NCBI GenBank assembly: GCA_910587045.1 | Contig: CAJULG010000001.1 | Coordinates: 374,116 to 438,115 of the forward strand | Direction of reading: 5' to 3' | Length of the DNA stretch: 64,000 bases | DNA from: an uncultured Lachnospiraceae bacterium | GTDB lineage: Bacteria > Bacillota > Clostridia > Lachnospirales > Lachnospiraceae | Shown: piece by piece, positions 33,441 through 42,826 of the stretch | Layout: each line of letters opens with the position of its first letter | Position numbering within the stretch: position 1 is the stretch's first letter | Notes under the pieces: model-generated | Databases searched by the model: none | The model's input: only the letters and a program-made list of their open reading frames with translations | Told to the model about the DNA's origin: nothing | Made by a program: the position numbers and the translations under genes

Positions 33441-34947
33441 CGATTGTCACTTCCTCCTGCCTGTTGCGACGTTTGATCCCCCGGATAATTATAATGACAA
33501 CTATTACACACAGAATACTCCCGATCACAGCGATTATGATCCACCACTGCCCGGTCTGATCCTCTGGTTCCGCCGGCTGGTTGGAAAATGGCGAAGTGAT
33601 CGTTGTTGAAAAATCTGCCTGCTCCTCATACTCCTTTCCTGCTTCATCTTCATAATAATAAGTAATGATACCATCCGTCCGGCCATACAGGGAGTTCCCT
33701 TTTGTCAGACTGGATACTGCAACTCTGGCAGTGCCGGTCTGCACTGTTCCGGCCTCCATGTCCCCGATGAACAGCGTCGCCTCCGGCTTCAGACCGTCCG
33801 CCTCTAAGACAGCCCTTACGTTATATACCTTACTCCTGCCCAGGTTCATCGCCTGTACCTGTACCTCTATGATATCCCCTACATAAACTGCCTCACTGAT
33901 GACCGGCGGGTCGAACTGGATATGCATCCGCTGTCCTACCTTGATCTTGCCGGTTCCGCTTCCGGAATAGGAAGCTCCTTTGGAATCCGCATAATCCATA
34001 GTCAGCGCCAGATCATACTGTCCCTGCGGCGTTGCCACGTCAATCGCAAAATCATAGCTTACCGTGGTAGTCTTACCGGCCGGAAGCGCGCCCACATAGA
34101 TACTGTCGGAATCACTCAGCAGCGTAAAGTGCTCTCCCGGTGCGGAAACAGCTACCGTCATATTCTGAATTCCCTCAGACCGGCTGGTATTAACCAGAGT
34201 AAACTCCGCAGTCACCGTATCACCTGCCTGTGGATCCTCGTTTGAAAAATGACAGGACTCCACCAGAACCTTCGGAGCAAACCGGACCGGTTCCTCTGTT
34301 GTAGCCTCTGTTGTCGGCTCCTCATTCGGATCCTTTCCGTCTGTGATGGTAACATAGATGGTGAAATCCTGCCGGATCTCAGTGCCCCGATCATCTGTTC
34401 CCTCCACCGTCATCGTAACCGGATAGCTTCCATTATAGCGGTCGGATCTTAACTCTAAGGAAAACGCCGCCACATAGCCTTCCACCGTACCGGTTCCATC
34501 ATTTACCGCATTCTGCTGCAGTGATATGGTCTTATCATAATTCTTATTTACGAACGGAGAATTCTGGGAATCTCCAAGACTCAGAGCGGCCCGAAGCTTA
34601 TTATTCTGTATGCTTCCAGAACAGGTCATCGGTATGATCAGAGAAACCGTTCCCTGCTCTACCCGCGGTATGTATCCTTCGGAGTACGTCTTATCCATAC
34701 CATCATACCGATTCTGGTTGTCAATGACAAGCTTTATCATACTGCTGCCCTTGGACTGCCCGTTTTCCGTACTCTGATCCGGTTTCGAATTCTGGCCTGC
34801 TTCTGTGCTTTGATTTGAATTCGGTGTGGTATCCGAGGCGGTACGCACAGGCGGGATCGCTGCACGGACGGAAGTAAGCCCTGCCTGCATATGAAAAAGT
34901 ACCAGCAGTACCATTCCAATTATCATTCCTTTTCTAAATGCCTTCAT
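33424..34947 (-). CDS. Secreted CARDB/NEW3-like protein with C-terminal membrane anchor
   Basis: A 507-residue protein: signal peptide (about 1-31, ending SVRA-A), a Thr/Ser/Gln-rich linker, a domain starting VSLIIPMTCSGS, a Thr/Glu linker, then two Ig-like CARDB/NEW3 repeats (VESCHFSNEDPQAGDTVTAEF and PPVISEAVYVGDIIEVQVQAMN), and an anchor helix (WWIIIAVIGSILCVIVVIIIIRG) with a basic stop. AAGGAGG precedes ATG 34947, which overlaps the ATPase stop by 4 nt. Such COG1361-like proteins sit on the outside of ABC systems in Clostridia; a substrate-handling or sensing role is inferred. Confidence 0.85.
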   Translation of the reverse strand: MKAFRKGMIIGMVLLVLFHMQAGLTSVRAAIPPVRTASDTTPNSNQSTEAGQNSKPDQSTENGQSKGSSMIKLVIDNQNRYDGMDKTYSEGYIPRVEQGTVSLIIPMTCSGSIQNNKLRAALSLGDSQNSPFVNKNYDKTISLQQNAVNDGTGTVEGYVAAFSLELRSDRYNGSYPVTMTVEGTDDRGTEIRQDFTIYVTITDGKDPNEEPTTEATTEEPVRFAPKVLVESCHFSNEDPQAGDTVTAEFTLVNTSRSEGIQNMTVAVSAPGEHFTLLSDSDSIYVGALPAGKTTTVSYDFAIDVATPQGQYDLALTMDYADSKGASYSGSGTGKIKVGQRMHIQFDPPVISEAVYVGDIIEVQVQAMNLGRSKVYNVRAVLEADGLKPEATLFIGDMEAGTVQTGTARVAVSSLTKGNSLYGRTDGIITYYYEDEAGKEYEEQADFSTTITSPFSNQPAEPEDQTGQWWIIIAVIGSILCVIVVIIIIRGIKRRNRQEEVTIDEMVE

Positions 34948-35618
34948 TCCGTATTTCCTCCTTGTTCTTCTGCTTCTTCCTCCCACTTGTCCTCCATAAC
35001 ATGAACGGTATCACATAACACCTCGATATCCTGTGCATTGTGACTGGCAAGCAGAATTGATTTTCCCTGTGCCTTCAGCTCCTTTAGCAGCTCCCGCATC
35101 TGTGCCACACCGGTCTTATCCAGACCGTTAAACGGCTCATCCAGTATCAGAACATCGGGATTCTCCATGATCGCCTGCGCAATTCCCAGCCGCTGACGCA
35201 TGCCCAGGGAATATTTTGCAACCGGCTTTCGCATCCCCGGATCCAAGCCAACCCGCCGGATGGTTTCCATGATCTCCTTCTTTCCGATCCTTCCCTTCAG
35301 GGCCGCCAGGATCTTCAGATTCTGATAACCGCTCATGTTCGGGATAAATCCGGGTGTCTCTATGATGACACCTAACCGATCCGGAAAATCACACTCCTTT
35401 CCGATCATCTGTCCGTTTACCAGGATCGTTCCCTTATCCGGCTGCAAAAATCCGCAGATGCATTTCATTAAAACAGTCTTTCCGCTTCCGTTATTTCCGA
35501 CGACACCGAAAATCTGGCCCGGCCGGATCCGCAGGCTGACATCCGTCAATACTGCTTCCGTCCGAAAGGATTTATAAACATGTTTTACTTCAATTCCCTT
35601 TTCTTCTCTGATTGGCAT
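34944..35618 (-). CDS. ABC transporter ATP-binding protein
   Basis: A 224-residue nucleotide-binding subunit of the CcmA/drug-export type. Walker A GNNGSGKTV near 42, signature YSLGMRQRLG near 137, Walker B VLILDEPFNGLD near 157, and SHNAQD as the switch. I chose ATG 35618 (GAGAGG 9 nt upstream; 14 nt after the previous stop). It drives the two permease-like proteins encoded just upstream. Confidence 0.93.
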   Translation of the reverse strand: MPIREEKGIEVKHVYKSFRTEAVLTDVSLRIRPGQIFGVVGNNGSGKTVLMKCICGFLQPDKGTILVNGQMIGKECDFPDRLGVIIETPGFIPNMSGYQNLKILAALKGRIGKKEIMETIRRVGLDPGMRKPVAKYSLGMRQRLGIAQAIMENPDVLILDEPFNGLDKTGVAQMRELLKELKAQGKSILLASHNAQDIEVLCDTVHVMEDKWEEEAEEQGGNTE

Positions 35619-35632
35619 TCTCGTCATCCTCT

Positions 35633-36532
35633 CTATGTTATGTTCTGTGTTCCGGTAAACTGGAACGCATAGGTTTGAATCTTCCAAAGGGAGAGACCAA
35701 ACAGGATCAGGCTCCCGAGTATGAAGAATACATAAGATACCCAAAGCTTCGGCAGATTATCATATCCAAAATTATGCATATAATAAGTCGCATGATTCAA
35801 TGGAGAGATCCAGCCGAAAATGATATTGGCAATCCGGATCCGCTCTAATGGTATATGAAACCAGTTGGCGATCACTTCCGGATTCAGCAGAAATCCAAAG
35901 CCGCTGAATGCAATGCCGCCGATCATGCCATAATTTCCCTTCCACAGATTCAGATACAGGATCAGACCGGCCATAAAGACCGAATATCCCAGCATCAGAC
36001 CAAAGATATGTAGCATACAGGGATATGGAAAGGATAATTCCAGAACCTTGACAAATGCCGGAACTGCAATCTTCCTCCCGATCTGGGAATAGCCAAGGAT
36101 GGCGGCAGTATCACTCCAGAGGTTGGCCGAATATGCATGGAGACCGGCCAGCAGACAGGTGGATACCAGAATGAATCCCACGAAGGCCAGCGTCCCCAGC
36201 ACCATATACAATATCTGTCCCAGCATCCAGTTCATCCGGTTCATGCGAACCAGAAAGAGTGGAACCTCATTGCTTACATTGGGCACATCTGCGAACAGCA
36301 ACAGCAGACAGAGGGAAACCAGCAGGATGGAATTGGCATCGCCAAAGGTCCAGATAAAGGGCTCCAGAACCTGAAGTATGGTGTTATGCTCCTGGGCGAA
36401 CAACAGCACCTTATTGGAAAGCAGGAAGCATATGACGAAGCCCAGTCCGAACGCCAGCCAGACCTGCGGGTTGCTCCGCCAGCGCCGAAAATTTGCCATT
36501 GCTGTCAGACTGATTTGTTTCATTCTATACAC
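35633..36532 (-). CDS. ABC-2-like membrane subunit (A)
   Basis: A 299-residue polytopic protein: about six helices (near 29-47, 74-90, 107-130, 172-192, 198-220, 263-285) with a large soluble loop. The N-terminal MKQISLTAMANFRRWRSNPQVW motif is like YitT/ABC-2 permeases of bacitracin or antibiotic exporters in Clostridia. GGAGG is 10 nt before GTG 36532; ATG 36523 lacks a good site. Partner of the ATPase that follows. Confidence 0.8.
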   Translation of the reverse strand: MYRMKQISLTAMANFRRWRSNPQVWLAFGLGFVICFLLSNKVLLFAQEHNTILQVLEPFIWTFGDANSILLVSLCLLLLFADVPNVSNEVPLFLVRMNRMNWMLGQILYMVLGTLAFVGFILVSTCLLAGLHAYSANLWSDTAAILGYSQIGRKIAVPAFVKVLELSFPYPCMLHIFGLMLGYSVFMAGLILYLNLWKGNYGMIGGIAFSGFGFLLNPEVIANWFHIPLERIRIANIIFGWISPLNHATYYMHNFGYDNLPKLWVSYVFFILGSLILFGLSLWKIQTYAFQFTGTQNIT

Positions 36533-37163
36533 GTTCGATACACCTCCTGAGAATTTCATAATAGAAATAGATCAGTATCAGAATGATACCGGCAAGCAGC
36601 AGCACGATTCCCTGCTCATCGAAGATCCAGGTATGGCTGGGTGCAAACCATTCATACGGATACAGACAGTAAAGCTGCTTAAAATACCGTTCATGCAGGA
36701 TGACCAGAAGATAATAGATCACAAAGGAACCGCCATATGCAATATAACGATTGTTGGACCATGCCGCTAACAATGCGGAAAGCACCGCCCACAGCATCCC
36801 GGACAGAAACAGAAGCAGAAACCGGCAGGCCGGTGCGTCCCCTTCCTTTAGCAGCGGATACAGCAGGGTAAAGATCCATGCGCCTGCCACCTCCAGCAGA
36901 CCGCCGCTGATACCGCAGGCAAGGATCTTACCCAGAATGTAGGAGGTAATACTCGTCCGGGGCAGGCAGTTCTTCACGAAACCGCTGTGGTACTCTACCA
37001 GCCAGGCTGTGGAATATGGCAGGGTACAAAGAACCGGAACACACACACGAAACAACTCCGAATTCATACCTGCAGTCATAAGGACCGCCAGCTCCAGAAC
37101 CAGTCCGATCACAAATCCCTTTGATGTAATTGCCCGAAATAAATCTGTTTCAAAGCTATTCAT
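36525..37163 (-). CDS. ABC-2-like membrane subunit (B)
   Basis: A 212-residue polytopic protein with about six helices. MNSFETDLFRAITSKGFVIGLVLELAVLM at the N-terminus, then STAWLVEYHSGFVKNCLPRTSITSYILGK, a segment typical of ABC-2 permeases. ATG 37163 follows GAGG by 9 nt; a TTG at 37178 is less likely. It overlaps the next permease gene by 8 nt. With the latter it forms a heteromeric exporter. Confidence 0.82.
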   Translation of the reverse strand: MNSFETDLFRAITSKGFVIGLVLELAVLMTAGMNSELFRVCVPVLCTLPYSTAWLVEYHSGFVKNCLPRTSITSYILGKILACGISGGLLEVAGAWIFTLLYPLLKEGDAPACRFLLLFLSGMLWAVLSALLAAWSNNRYIAYGGSFVIYYLLVILHERYFKQLYCLYPYEWFAPSHTWIFDEQGIVLLLAGIILILIYFYYEILRRCIERV

Positions 37164-37192
37164 AGTCTCTGTCCTCAATCTCTTCTTCGCTT

Positions 37193-38797
37193 CTAGTACC
37201 CCAGGCTCCGGTCAATAATCGAGCCGTCAATGGCATTGATCGTTAATACGCTTCCATATCCCACACCGGTCTTTCCATAATATTGATCATGAACCGTACC
37301 CTTGAAATCCCAGACCGGTATCAAAAGTCCGGTATCATAGCTGTCTGCTTCGCTGATCCTGGTATAACCCAATACCACACGATCAATATCAATGGTAACC
37401 GGAGGAACAATACCGGTAACCGGATCCGCATCCTGGGCATTGGTTACCATTACCATGGTTTCGAATGTAGACCGGATATCTTCAAAGTTCTTCATATTCG
37501 ACTGTTCCACCACTGTCTCTACCACCTGGAGTGGTGCATTGTAGTCAAAGCCTACGATACCATCATCTGTGATCCGGAATTCGATACTTTCAACCGGCCA
37601 ATCCTTCTTTACATAATCCTCACCCTGCCAGCCCTCCGTATGTTTGAAAGCTGCATCAAAGGTTGTAAAGGCACCATCGGTTTTCCGCATATAAGACAGA
37701 ACAAACTCTTTCCGGTAAGGCAGCTTATCGGTATCTCCATGGCTCCGGATATCCAGAACCTCATAATACATTCCACCCTGATAATAATCAAAGCCTTCGA
37801 TCCCGACCTTCTCAAGAAATGCATCTGCCATCTCTACCGCCTTTTCCTTTGAAATCGTGACTGTTTCATCCGTAACCTCCTGAAATGCATCCTCTGCCGA
37901 CTCAGCTCCATAATTCATCTTGATCTGATCCGGTATCTGCTCCTGATCCGCCAGCCATAAAGAAACACCAGTATCCGCTCCTTTTTCTATAGACTCCAGA
38001 TCAGAAGAAAACGTATAACACGCGGCTGTAAATTCATATCCATGCCGGCTGCTCCGATAGCGCAGGCAGTTTCCCCTTTCTGCATTGTTCATTGCAAACA
38101 GGGAACAAAAGTGCCCGTCCGTCCCATCATTTACTCCATAATAGACATCTCCCGCCGGATTCAGGGAATACTCCCAGGAATAAAACTCATTGGATTCATC
38201 CCTCTGATATAATTCCTCGACTGTATGTAACGCTCCATCCGACAGATACTCTCCCCACACCAGTTCAGCGGGTGCATTCTCATACGTCGCCTGATATTCA
38301 TCGATGCGGCTCTGGATCTCCTCCCGATAAACTTCCGCATCCGGATCCTGATCTGCTATATTCTCCATTTCAGCTCGTGCTCGCCGGATTTCCTCCTCAA
38401 TCTCCGCTTTTGTAGCTGTCGATAAAATGGCTCCGTCGTACAGTGTTTCTCCGGACATTAATTCCTGTTGCACGCTGGTTAAAAGCTCCTGGGAAATGGG
38501 TGCCTGCTTCACCCGCAGAACCGACATCTGGCTTGCGTTCGGAATGTCTACCCTTGCATCCGCATTTACTGTCACGCCCAGGGATGCATCCTGAAGCGTC
38601 GCCTGATAACTGTCATAATTCATTGCCACGTCAACTACATTGGAGCTTCCGTTCTCCCCGTTCCGTGCTTCATCGATCAGATTGTCCATATCCTTATTTA
38701 CGATAATGGATGAATCCGGACTCTTCTGACAGGCAGACAGTCCAAAAACTGCTATCATACCTGCCGCCAGTATTTTTACTCGTGTTTTCCTTCTCAT
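37193..38797 (-). CDS. DUF6034 family lipoprotein
   Basis: A 534-residue lipoprotein with lipobox L-S-A-C (Cys 23). The mature part begins with an acidic linker, and later has a C-terminal YcdA/peptidase-propeptide-like section (ISKEKAVEMADAFLEKVGIEGF, LGYTRISEADSYDTGLLIPVWDF, VLTINAIDGSIIDRSLGY), the DUF6034 pattern of Clostridia. It is the first gene after the two-component system and leads the ABC genes. Its outer-face location suggests sensing or handling a ligand for the exporter. Confidence 0.88.
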   Translation of the reverse strand: MRRKTRVKILAAGMIAVFGLSACQKSPDSSIIVNKDMDNLIDEARNGENGSSNVVDVAMNYDSYQATLQDASLGVTVNADARVDIPNASQMSVLRVKQAPISQELLTSVQQELMSGETLYDGAILSTATKAEIEEEIRRARAEMENIADQDPDAEVYREEIQSRIDEYQATYENAPAELVWGEYLSDGALHTVEELYQRDESNEFYSWEYSLNPAGDVYYGVNDGTDGHFCSLFAMNNAERGNCLRYRSSRHGYEFTAACYTFSSDLESIEKGADTGVSLWLADQEQIPDQIKMNYGAESAEDAFQEVTDETVTISKEKAVEMADAFLEKVGIEGFDYYQGGMYYEVLDIRSHGDTDKLPYRKEFVLSYMRKTDGAFTTFDAAFKHTEGWQGEDYVKKDWPVESIEFRITDDGIVGFDYNAPLQVVETVVEQSNMKNFEDIRSTFETMVMVTNAQDADPVTGIVPPVTIDIDRVVLGYTRISEADSYDTGLLIPVWDFKGTVHDQYYGKTGVGYGSVLTINAIDGSIIDRSLGY

Positions 38798-38862
38798 CTT
38801 CTATATCTCCTTTCTAATCCGGAGAAACACACCTTGCGAATTCCTCCGGTTCGTGTACACGC

Positions 38863-38906
38863 AAAAAACCATGCTAGGGTTTCATTCTGAAACTATCCTA
38901 GCATGG
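38863..38906 (-). terminator. Strong terminator after the histidine kinase gene
   Basis: Perfect 10-bp outer stem (38897-38906 with 38869-38878), an inner GTTTCA/TGAAAC stem, then TTTTTT on the minus strand (complement of 38868-38863). Only a short gap and another hairpin (38819-38849, CCGGAG/CTCCGG) separate it from the DUF6034 gene. Confidence 0.92.
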
Positions 38907-38933
38907 ATCATTACATCAAGTATTCATCGTTAT

Positions 38934-40340
38934 TTAAACAAATTGTAAAATCATGCAGGTTCCGGATCCCGGCTCGCTATCAATCCGCAGGGATGCATGA
39001 TGCAGCTCCAGAATCGTAGCGGTCAGGGCCAGCCCTAATCCGGCGCCTCCATGTTTCCGGCTTCTGGATTTATCAATCATATAGAATGGCTCCAATATCT
39101 TATCCTGCTCCTCCCTGGGAATCCCCCGTCCATAATCCCGTACCCGTATTTCATTTCCCTCTGCCTGCAGGCAGATCCGTCCTCCCTGCCTGCTTGCTTT
39201 CACTGCGTTGTCGATCAGATTAATGATCACATCTGTCATCAGATCCGGCTCCATACAAAAGTGCTCTCCATGCTCCTCGATCTCCAGCTGAATCTCTTTC
39301 TCCCGCAGGATCACACTACAGGATTGCTGTGCTGCTTCGAATATGGTTTCTATCGACATATCGCATAGCTCCAGCGCTTCCTCCTGATCCAATTCCAGCA
39401 GCTTCATCATCTTTCTGGACAAACGCTCCAGACGCCCGCATTCCTTATAGATAAAGGTCAGTGCTTCCTCTTTTTCCCCCGGCGTGATCCTGGTTGACAA
39501 CAATGTCTGAGCATAACCGGAGATCGCTGTCATTGGTGTCTTTAATTCATGGGTCAGATTTCCCATAAATAACGTCTTTCTCTGTTCGGATTCCTCCAGT
39601 GACCGGGCCCGCGTCTCGACCGCTTCTGCCATGCTGTTAAAGCTCTCACTCAGTTCACCGATTTCATTCCGGCTCTGGATATCAATTCTTTGATGATAAT
39701 CTCCTTCTGCCATTCGCTTCGTCGTTACATTCAGGATCCGCAACGGCTCAAAGACCCGTTTTAGTACAAAGACCAGAACGAAGACAACGACTGCGATCAC
39801 GCCCAGTGTGATACAGAGCATAATGAGCAGCAACAGGGCTAATTCCTCTCTTACATATGTGATATCCTCGAAGTGATATACGAGAAGATTCTGCTTCACC
39901 AGGCTGGAAAACACAAGGTAATCCCTTCCTTCCCACTTCAGCTCCGCATATTGCAATTCCTCATAATTCTGAAAGTTCAATTCCGCCAGATCTGCGGCAG
40001 TGAATACAGTACGGTTATAAATTTCCGTTACTGCGTTTTTATCAATCTCATTACTCACATATCCCCCGGTTCCCTGAAAGCATATGCTGTATTCATCCAT
40101 GCTCCGTTTGAAATAGTAATTCAGATAAACAGAATCCGGCATTACATTATTTAGAAGCACCATTCGGTCCAGGTTTTCTTCCATTCGATTGATCATCGAA
40201 AAGCTGTTCTGATAGCTCTTTATCATCGCTTCATTCTGCAGTGATTCTTTATTGATTGTCCAGATGACGGCATCACTGATCAATACCGCCAGCAGAACGG
40301 CAATGCTGCTGATCCAGATGATTTGTGTTCTTAACTTCAC
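38934..40340 (-). CDS. Sensor histidine kinase
   Basis: A 468-residue membrane kinase: helix near 7-27, an outer sensor domain (about 28-165), helix near 167-193, HAMP (about 194-247), HisKA with H264 in NLTHELKTPMTAISGYAQ, and HATPase_c with N-box LIDNAVKAS, G1 VRDYGRGIP and G2 GGAGLGLA. GTG start at 40340 with GGAGG at 7 nt, 2 nt after the regulator gene. Partner of the regulator at 40343-41008. Confidence 0.96.
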   Translation of the reverse strand: MKLRTQIIWISSIAVLLAVLISDAVIWTINKESLQNEAMIKSYQNSFSMINRMEENLDRMVLLNNVMPDSVYLNYYFKRSMDEYSICFQGTGGYVSNEIDKNAVTEIYNRTVFTAADLAELNFQNYEELQYAELKWEGRDYLVFSSLVKQNLLVYHFEDITYVREELALLLLIMLCITLGVIAVVVFVLVFVLKRVFEPLRILNVTTKRMAEGDYHQRIDIQSRNEIGELSESFNSMAEAVETRARSLEESEQRKTLFMGNLTHELKTPMTAISGYAQTLLSTRITPGEKEEALTFIYKECGRLERLSRKMMKLLELDQEEALELCDMSIETIFEAAQQSCSVILREKEIQLEIEEHGEHFCMEPDLMTDVIINLIDNAVKASRQGGRICLQAEGNEIRVRDYGRGIPREEQDKILEPFYMIDKSRSRKHGGAGLGLALTATILELHHASLRIDSEPGSGTCMILQFV

Positions 40341-40342
40341 TG

Positions 40343-41008
40343 TTATTCCTCCAGTCGGTACCCAAGCTTGGATACAGTCCTGATCGCTTCACCGAGTCCC
40401 AGTTTCTTTCGAAGCTGCCCGATATGTACATCCACGGTCCTTGTCTCTCCTACATAATCGACACCCCAGACCATCCGAAGCAGATTCTCCCTGGAAATGG
40501 CAATATTCTTATTCTTTGCCAATACTGCCAGCAGTTCAAACTCCATCGGCTTTAACAGTACCTCTTCTCCATTCTGGCGGACGGTATGCTCCTCAAAGTT
40601 GATCTCCATGTTCAGAACCTGGATCACATTACTTAACTTCCTCGTCCGTTCCAGCACCTTTTCTATCCGTACCATCAGCTCTAATATCTCAAAAGGCTTT
40701 ACAATATAATCCTCTGCACCACCCTTTAATCCCTGAATCTTCGAGCCGATATCATCCTTTGCTGTCAGGAAGATCACCGGAATGTCATACTGCTTCATGT
40801 CCTCCAGCAGTTCAAAGCCGTCCCGCCCCGGCAGCATGACATCCAGCAGCGCCAGATCATAATCATGCTGCTCCGGTAAGGCATCTGCCGCCTCGTTCCC
40901 GTCATAGAACAACTGTACCTCATAGTCTGCAACCCTCAGATTCATTGCGATCATCTTTGCGATCGCTTCCTCATCCTCCACAATTAAGATCTTATTCTTT
41001 CCCATGTT
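40343..41008 (-). CDS. OmpR/PhoB-family response regulator
   Basis: A 221-residue regulator. The receiver domain has the phospho-acceptor D55 (LALLDVMLPG), acid pocket E11-D12-E13 and K near 104 (FLTAKDD); the winged-helix effector domain ends with GVDYVGETRTVDVHIGQLRKKLG and VSKLGYRLEE. I chose ATG 41008; ATG 41023 lacks a ribosome site. It probably controls the adjacent DUF6034/ABC operon. Confidence 0.96.
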   Translation of the reverse strand, partial: NMGKNKILIVEDEEAIAKMIAMNLRVADYEVQLFYDGNEAADALPEQHDYDLALLDVMLPGRDGFELLEDMKQYDIPVIFLTAKDDIGSKIQGLKGGAEDYIVKPFEILELMVRIEKVLERTRKLSNVIQVLNMEINFEEHTVRQNGEEVLLKPMEFELLAVLAKNKNIAISRENLLRMVWGVDYVGETRTVDVHIGQLRKKLGLGEAIRTVSKLGYRLEE

Positions 41009-41123
41009 ATCTTCGTTCCTCATACTTATTATAAATTCTAACGATTCGGGAGTCTCCCCCTTCGCTCTGATTTATATAAATATTATATTTCATAACAGGG
41101 GCAGGGTCAATATGCCATAATCG

Positions 41124-41807
41124 TCAGTCAACAGCTTCCTTTTTGGATCTGCGACCGGCGTTCTTAAGAAATCTGCTTCCGTAATGAGCAAGAACTATGC
41201 AAAGCCCCAGCAGGGCCAGATGATTAAGAATGAATAGAAGTCTGGACTCCTCATAATCCAAAAAGACAAATTCACTGCGAAGAAGCATATACGTCAGAAA
41301 TTCCCGCTGAATAAAAACGTATAAGCCATATCCTGCGACCAGCAGGCCCATAATAAAGCCTGTGATCTTCCCTCCTTTTCCGGCCGGCATATGCAGCCGA
41401 TTCAAAATCATACTCCAGTGCAGACCAAGGTGCAGTCCCATCAACAGATAGCCCCAGTAGGAGCCGAGGATATGCAGTCGTCTTGCCAGCGCCATTCCCC
41501 CTGATCCCGGCAGAAACGCAAACACATACCTGGACATGGTGATACCACTGTACAGGAGCATCAGCATTGCTGCAAGCGTCAGACTATTGATGACAAGCTG
41601 TGCAATACGCATCGGCGTATAGGGCCCCTGGAACAGCTTCTGATACCAGTTCCAATTACAGATCTGGTGCGCCAGGAACAACAGCAGCATTCCGGTTCCG
41701 ATCCACTCATGCGCCTTTTCTCCCCAGAACTGATACCCTATGAGGAATAAAAGCGCTATGGTCATCAGTATATCCATCGTCCATTTCAATCCGGCCTTTC
41801 CCTTCAT
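41124..41807 (-). CDS. DUF4405 membrane protein (cytochrome b561-like)
   Basis: A 227-residue protein with five to six helices. His residues recur at helix ends (H in LFLAHQICNW, RRLHILGSYWGYL, LMGLHLGLHW, LFILNHLALLG), the arrangement of b-type haem ligands in DUF4405/cytochrome b561-type proteins. It is the last gene of the redox operon and could pass electrons across the membrane. GAGG precedes ATG 41807 by 10 nt; longer starts would overlap the reductase gene. Confidence 0.85.
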   Translation of the reverse strand: MKGKAGLKWTMDILMTIALLFLIGYQFWGEKAHEWIGTGMLLLFLAHQICNWNWYQKLFQGPYTPMRIAQLVINSLTLAAMLMLLYSGITMSRYVFAFLPGSGGMALARRLHILGSYWGYLLMGLHLGLHWSMILNRLHMPAGKGGKITGFIMGLLVAGYGLYVFIQREFLTYMLLRSEFVFLDYEESRLLFILNHLALLGLCIVLAHYGSRFLKNAGRRSKKEAVD

Positions 41808-41814
41808 CCGCCTG

Positions 41815-42825
41815 TCACCTCGATTCCTTTGCTGCGGGTATGGTATTCTGCGCCATGACACCTGCCAGTGCATGTGGAACGTAAGGCTCCTCCAGATATG
41901 CCAGTTCCGTATCTGTCAGGGTCAGTTCCACCGCCTTTACCGCGTCCTCTACATGATTCAGCTTTGTGGCACCTGCTACCGGAGCTGTCACCTTTGCCAG
42001 CAGCCATGCAAGAGCAATCTCTGTCATGCTGACTCCATGTCGCCCTGCCAGCTCCGCCACACGGGAAATAATGGCAGCATCCTGCCCGGCAGTCGCATCA
42101 TATTTAAACTTCGCATATTGATCCTCCTGTAAACGTCTGGTGGTCTCACCCGGCTGCTTTGCAAGCCTTCCTCCAGCCAGGGCACTATACGGGGTCATGG
42201 CAATGTTGTCCTCTGCACAGAGCTTTGCCATCTCCCGCTCTTCCTCCCGGAAGATCAGGTTATAATGTCCCTGTATGGATATGAACTTTGCAAAGCCCTC
42301 CTTCTCTGCCAGTGCGTTTGCCTTCGCAAGCTGATAGGCATAACAGTTGGAAATACCAATATAACGGGCCTTTCCTTCTTTCACCACCTGATTCAGACCT
42401 TCCAGAATATCATGGATCGGCGTCTGATAATCCCACATGTGGTAGATATACAAATCTACATAATCCATACCGAGATTTTCAAGACTCTGATCCAGCATGC
42501 GTTTCACATGCTGCTGCCCTGTTATGCCCTGTTCGATGTCCTTCCGGGTGCGTGGCAGAAACTTTGTTGCGATCACGACCTTCTCCCTTTCTGCATAATC
42601 CCGCAGAGCCCTGCCCAGATACTGCTCGCTGGTTCCGCTCTGGTAGGCAAGTGCCGTATCAAAGAAGTTGATCCCAAGCTCCAGACCACGCTTTATGATG
42701 GTACGGGAATGCTCCTCGTCAATCGTCCAGGAGTGCTGTCCCCTGAGCGCATCACCAAACCCCATACATCCCATACAGATGCGGGAGACTCTCAATTCTG
42801 AATTTCCCAGATTCGTATACTGCAT
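41815..42825 (-). CDS. Aldo/keto reductase
   Basis: A 336-residue NADPH-type oxidoreductase (AKR, YajO/Gsp69-like). The catalytic tetrad is visible: D56 and Y61 (FFDTALAYQSG), K88 (VIATKFL), H129 (LYIYHMWD). It folds as a TIM barrel and reduces carbonyls in the cytoplasm. It lies 1 nt after the flavoprotein gene and 7 nt before the DUF4405 gene, so all three are one transcript. Confidence 0.96.
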   Translation of the reverse strand: MQYTNLGNSELRVSRICMGCMGFGDALRGQHSWTIDEEHSRTIIKRGLELGINFFDTALAYQSGTSEQYLGRALRDYAEREKVVIATKFLPRTRKDIEQGITGQQHVKRMLDQSLENLGMDYVDLYIYHMWDYQTPIHDILEGLNQVVKEGKARYIGISNCYAYQLAKANALAEKEGFAKFISIQGHYNLIFREEEREMAKLCAEDNIAMTPYSALAGGRLAKQPGETTRRLQEDQYAKFKYDATAGQDAAIISRVAELAGRHGVSMTEIALAWLLAKVTAPVAGATKLNHVEDAVKAVELTLTDTELAYLEEPYVPHALAGVMAQNTIPAAKESR

Positions 42826-42826
42826 T

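Noticed and set aside
41028..41060. Promoter and GGGAGTCTCCC palindrome before the response-regulator gene
   Set aside because: The -10-like TATAAT lies too close to the start codon and lacks a -35; the palindrome is short and odd-numbered.
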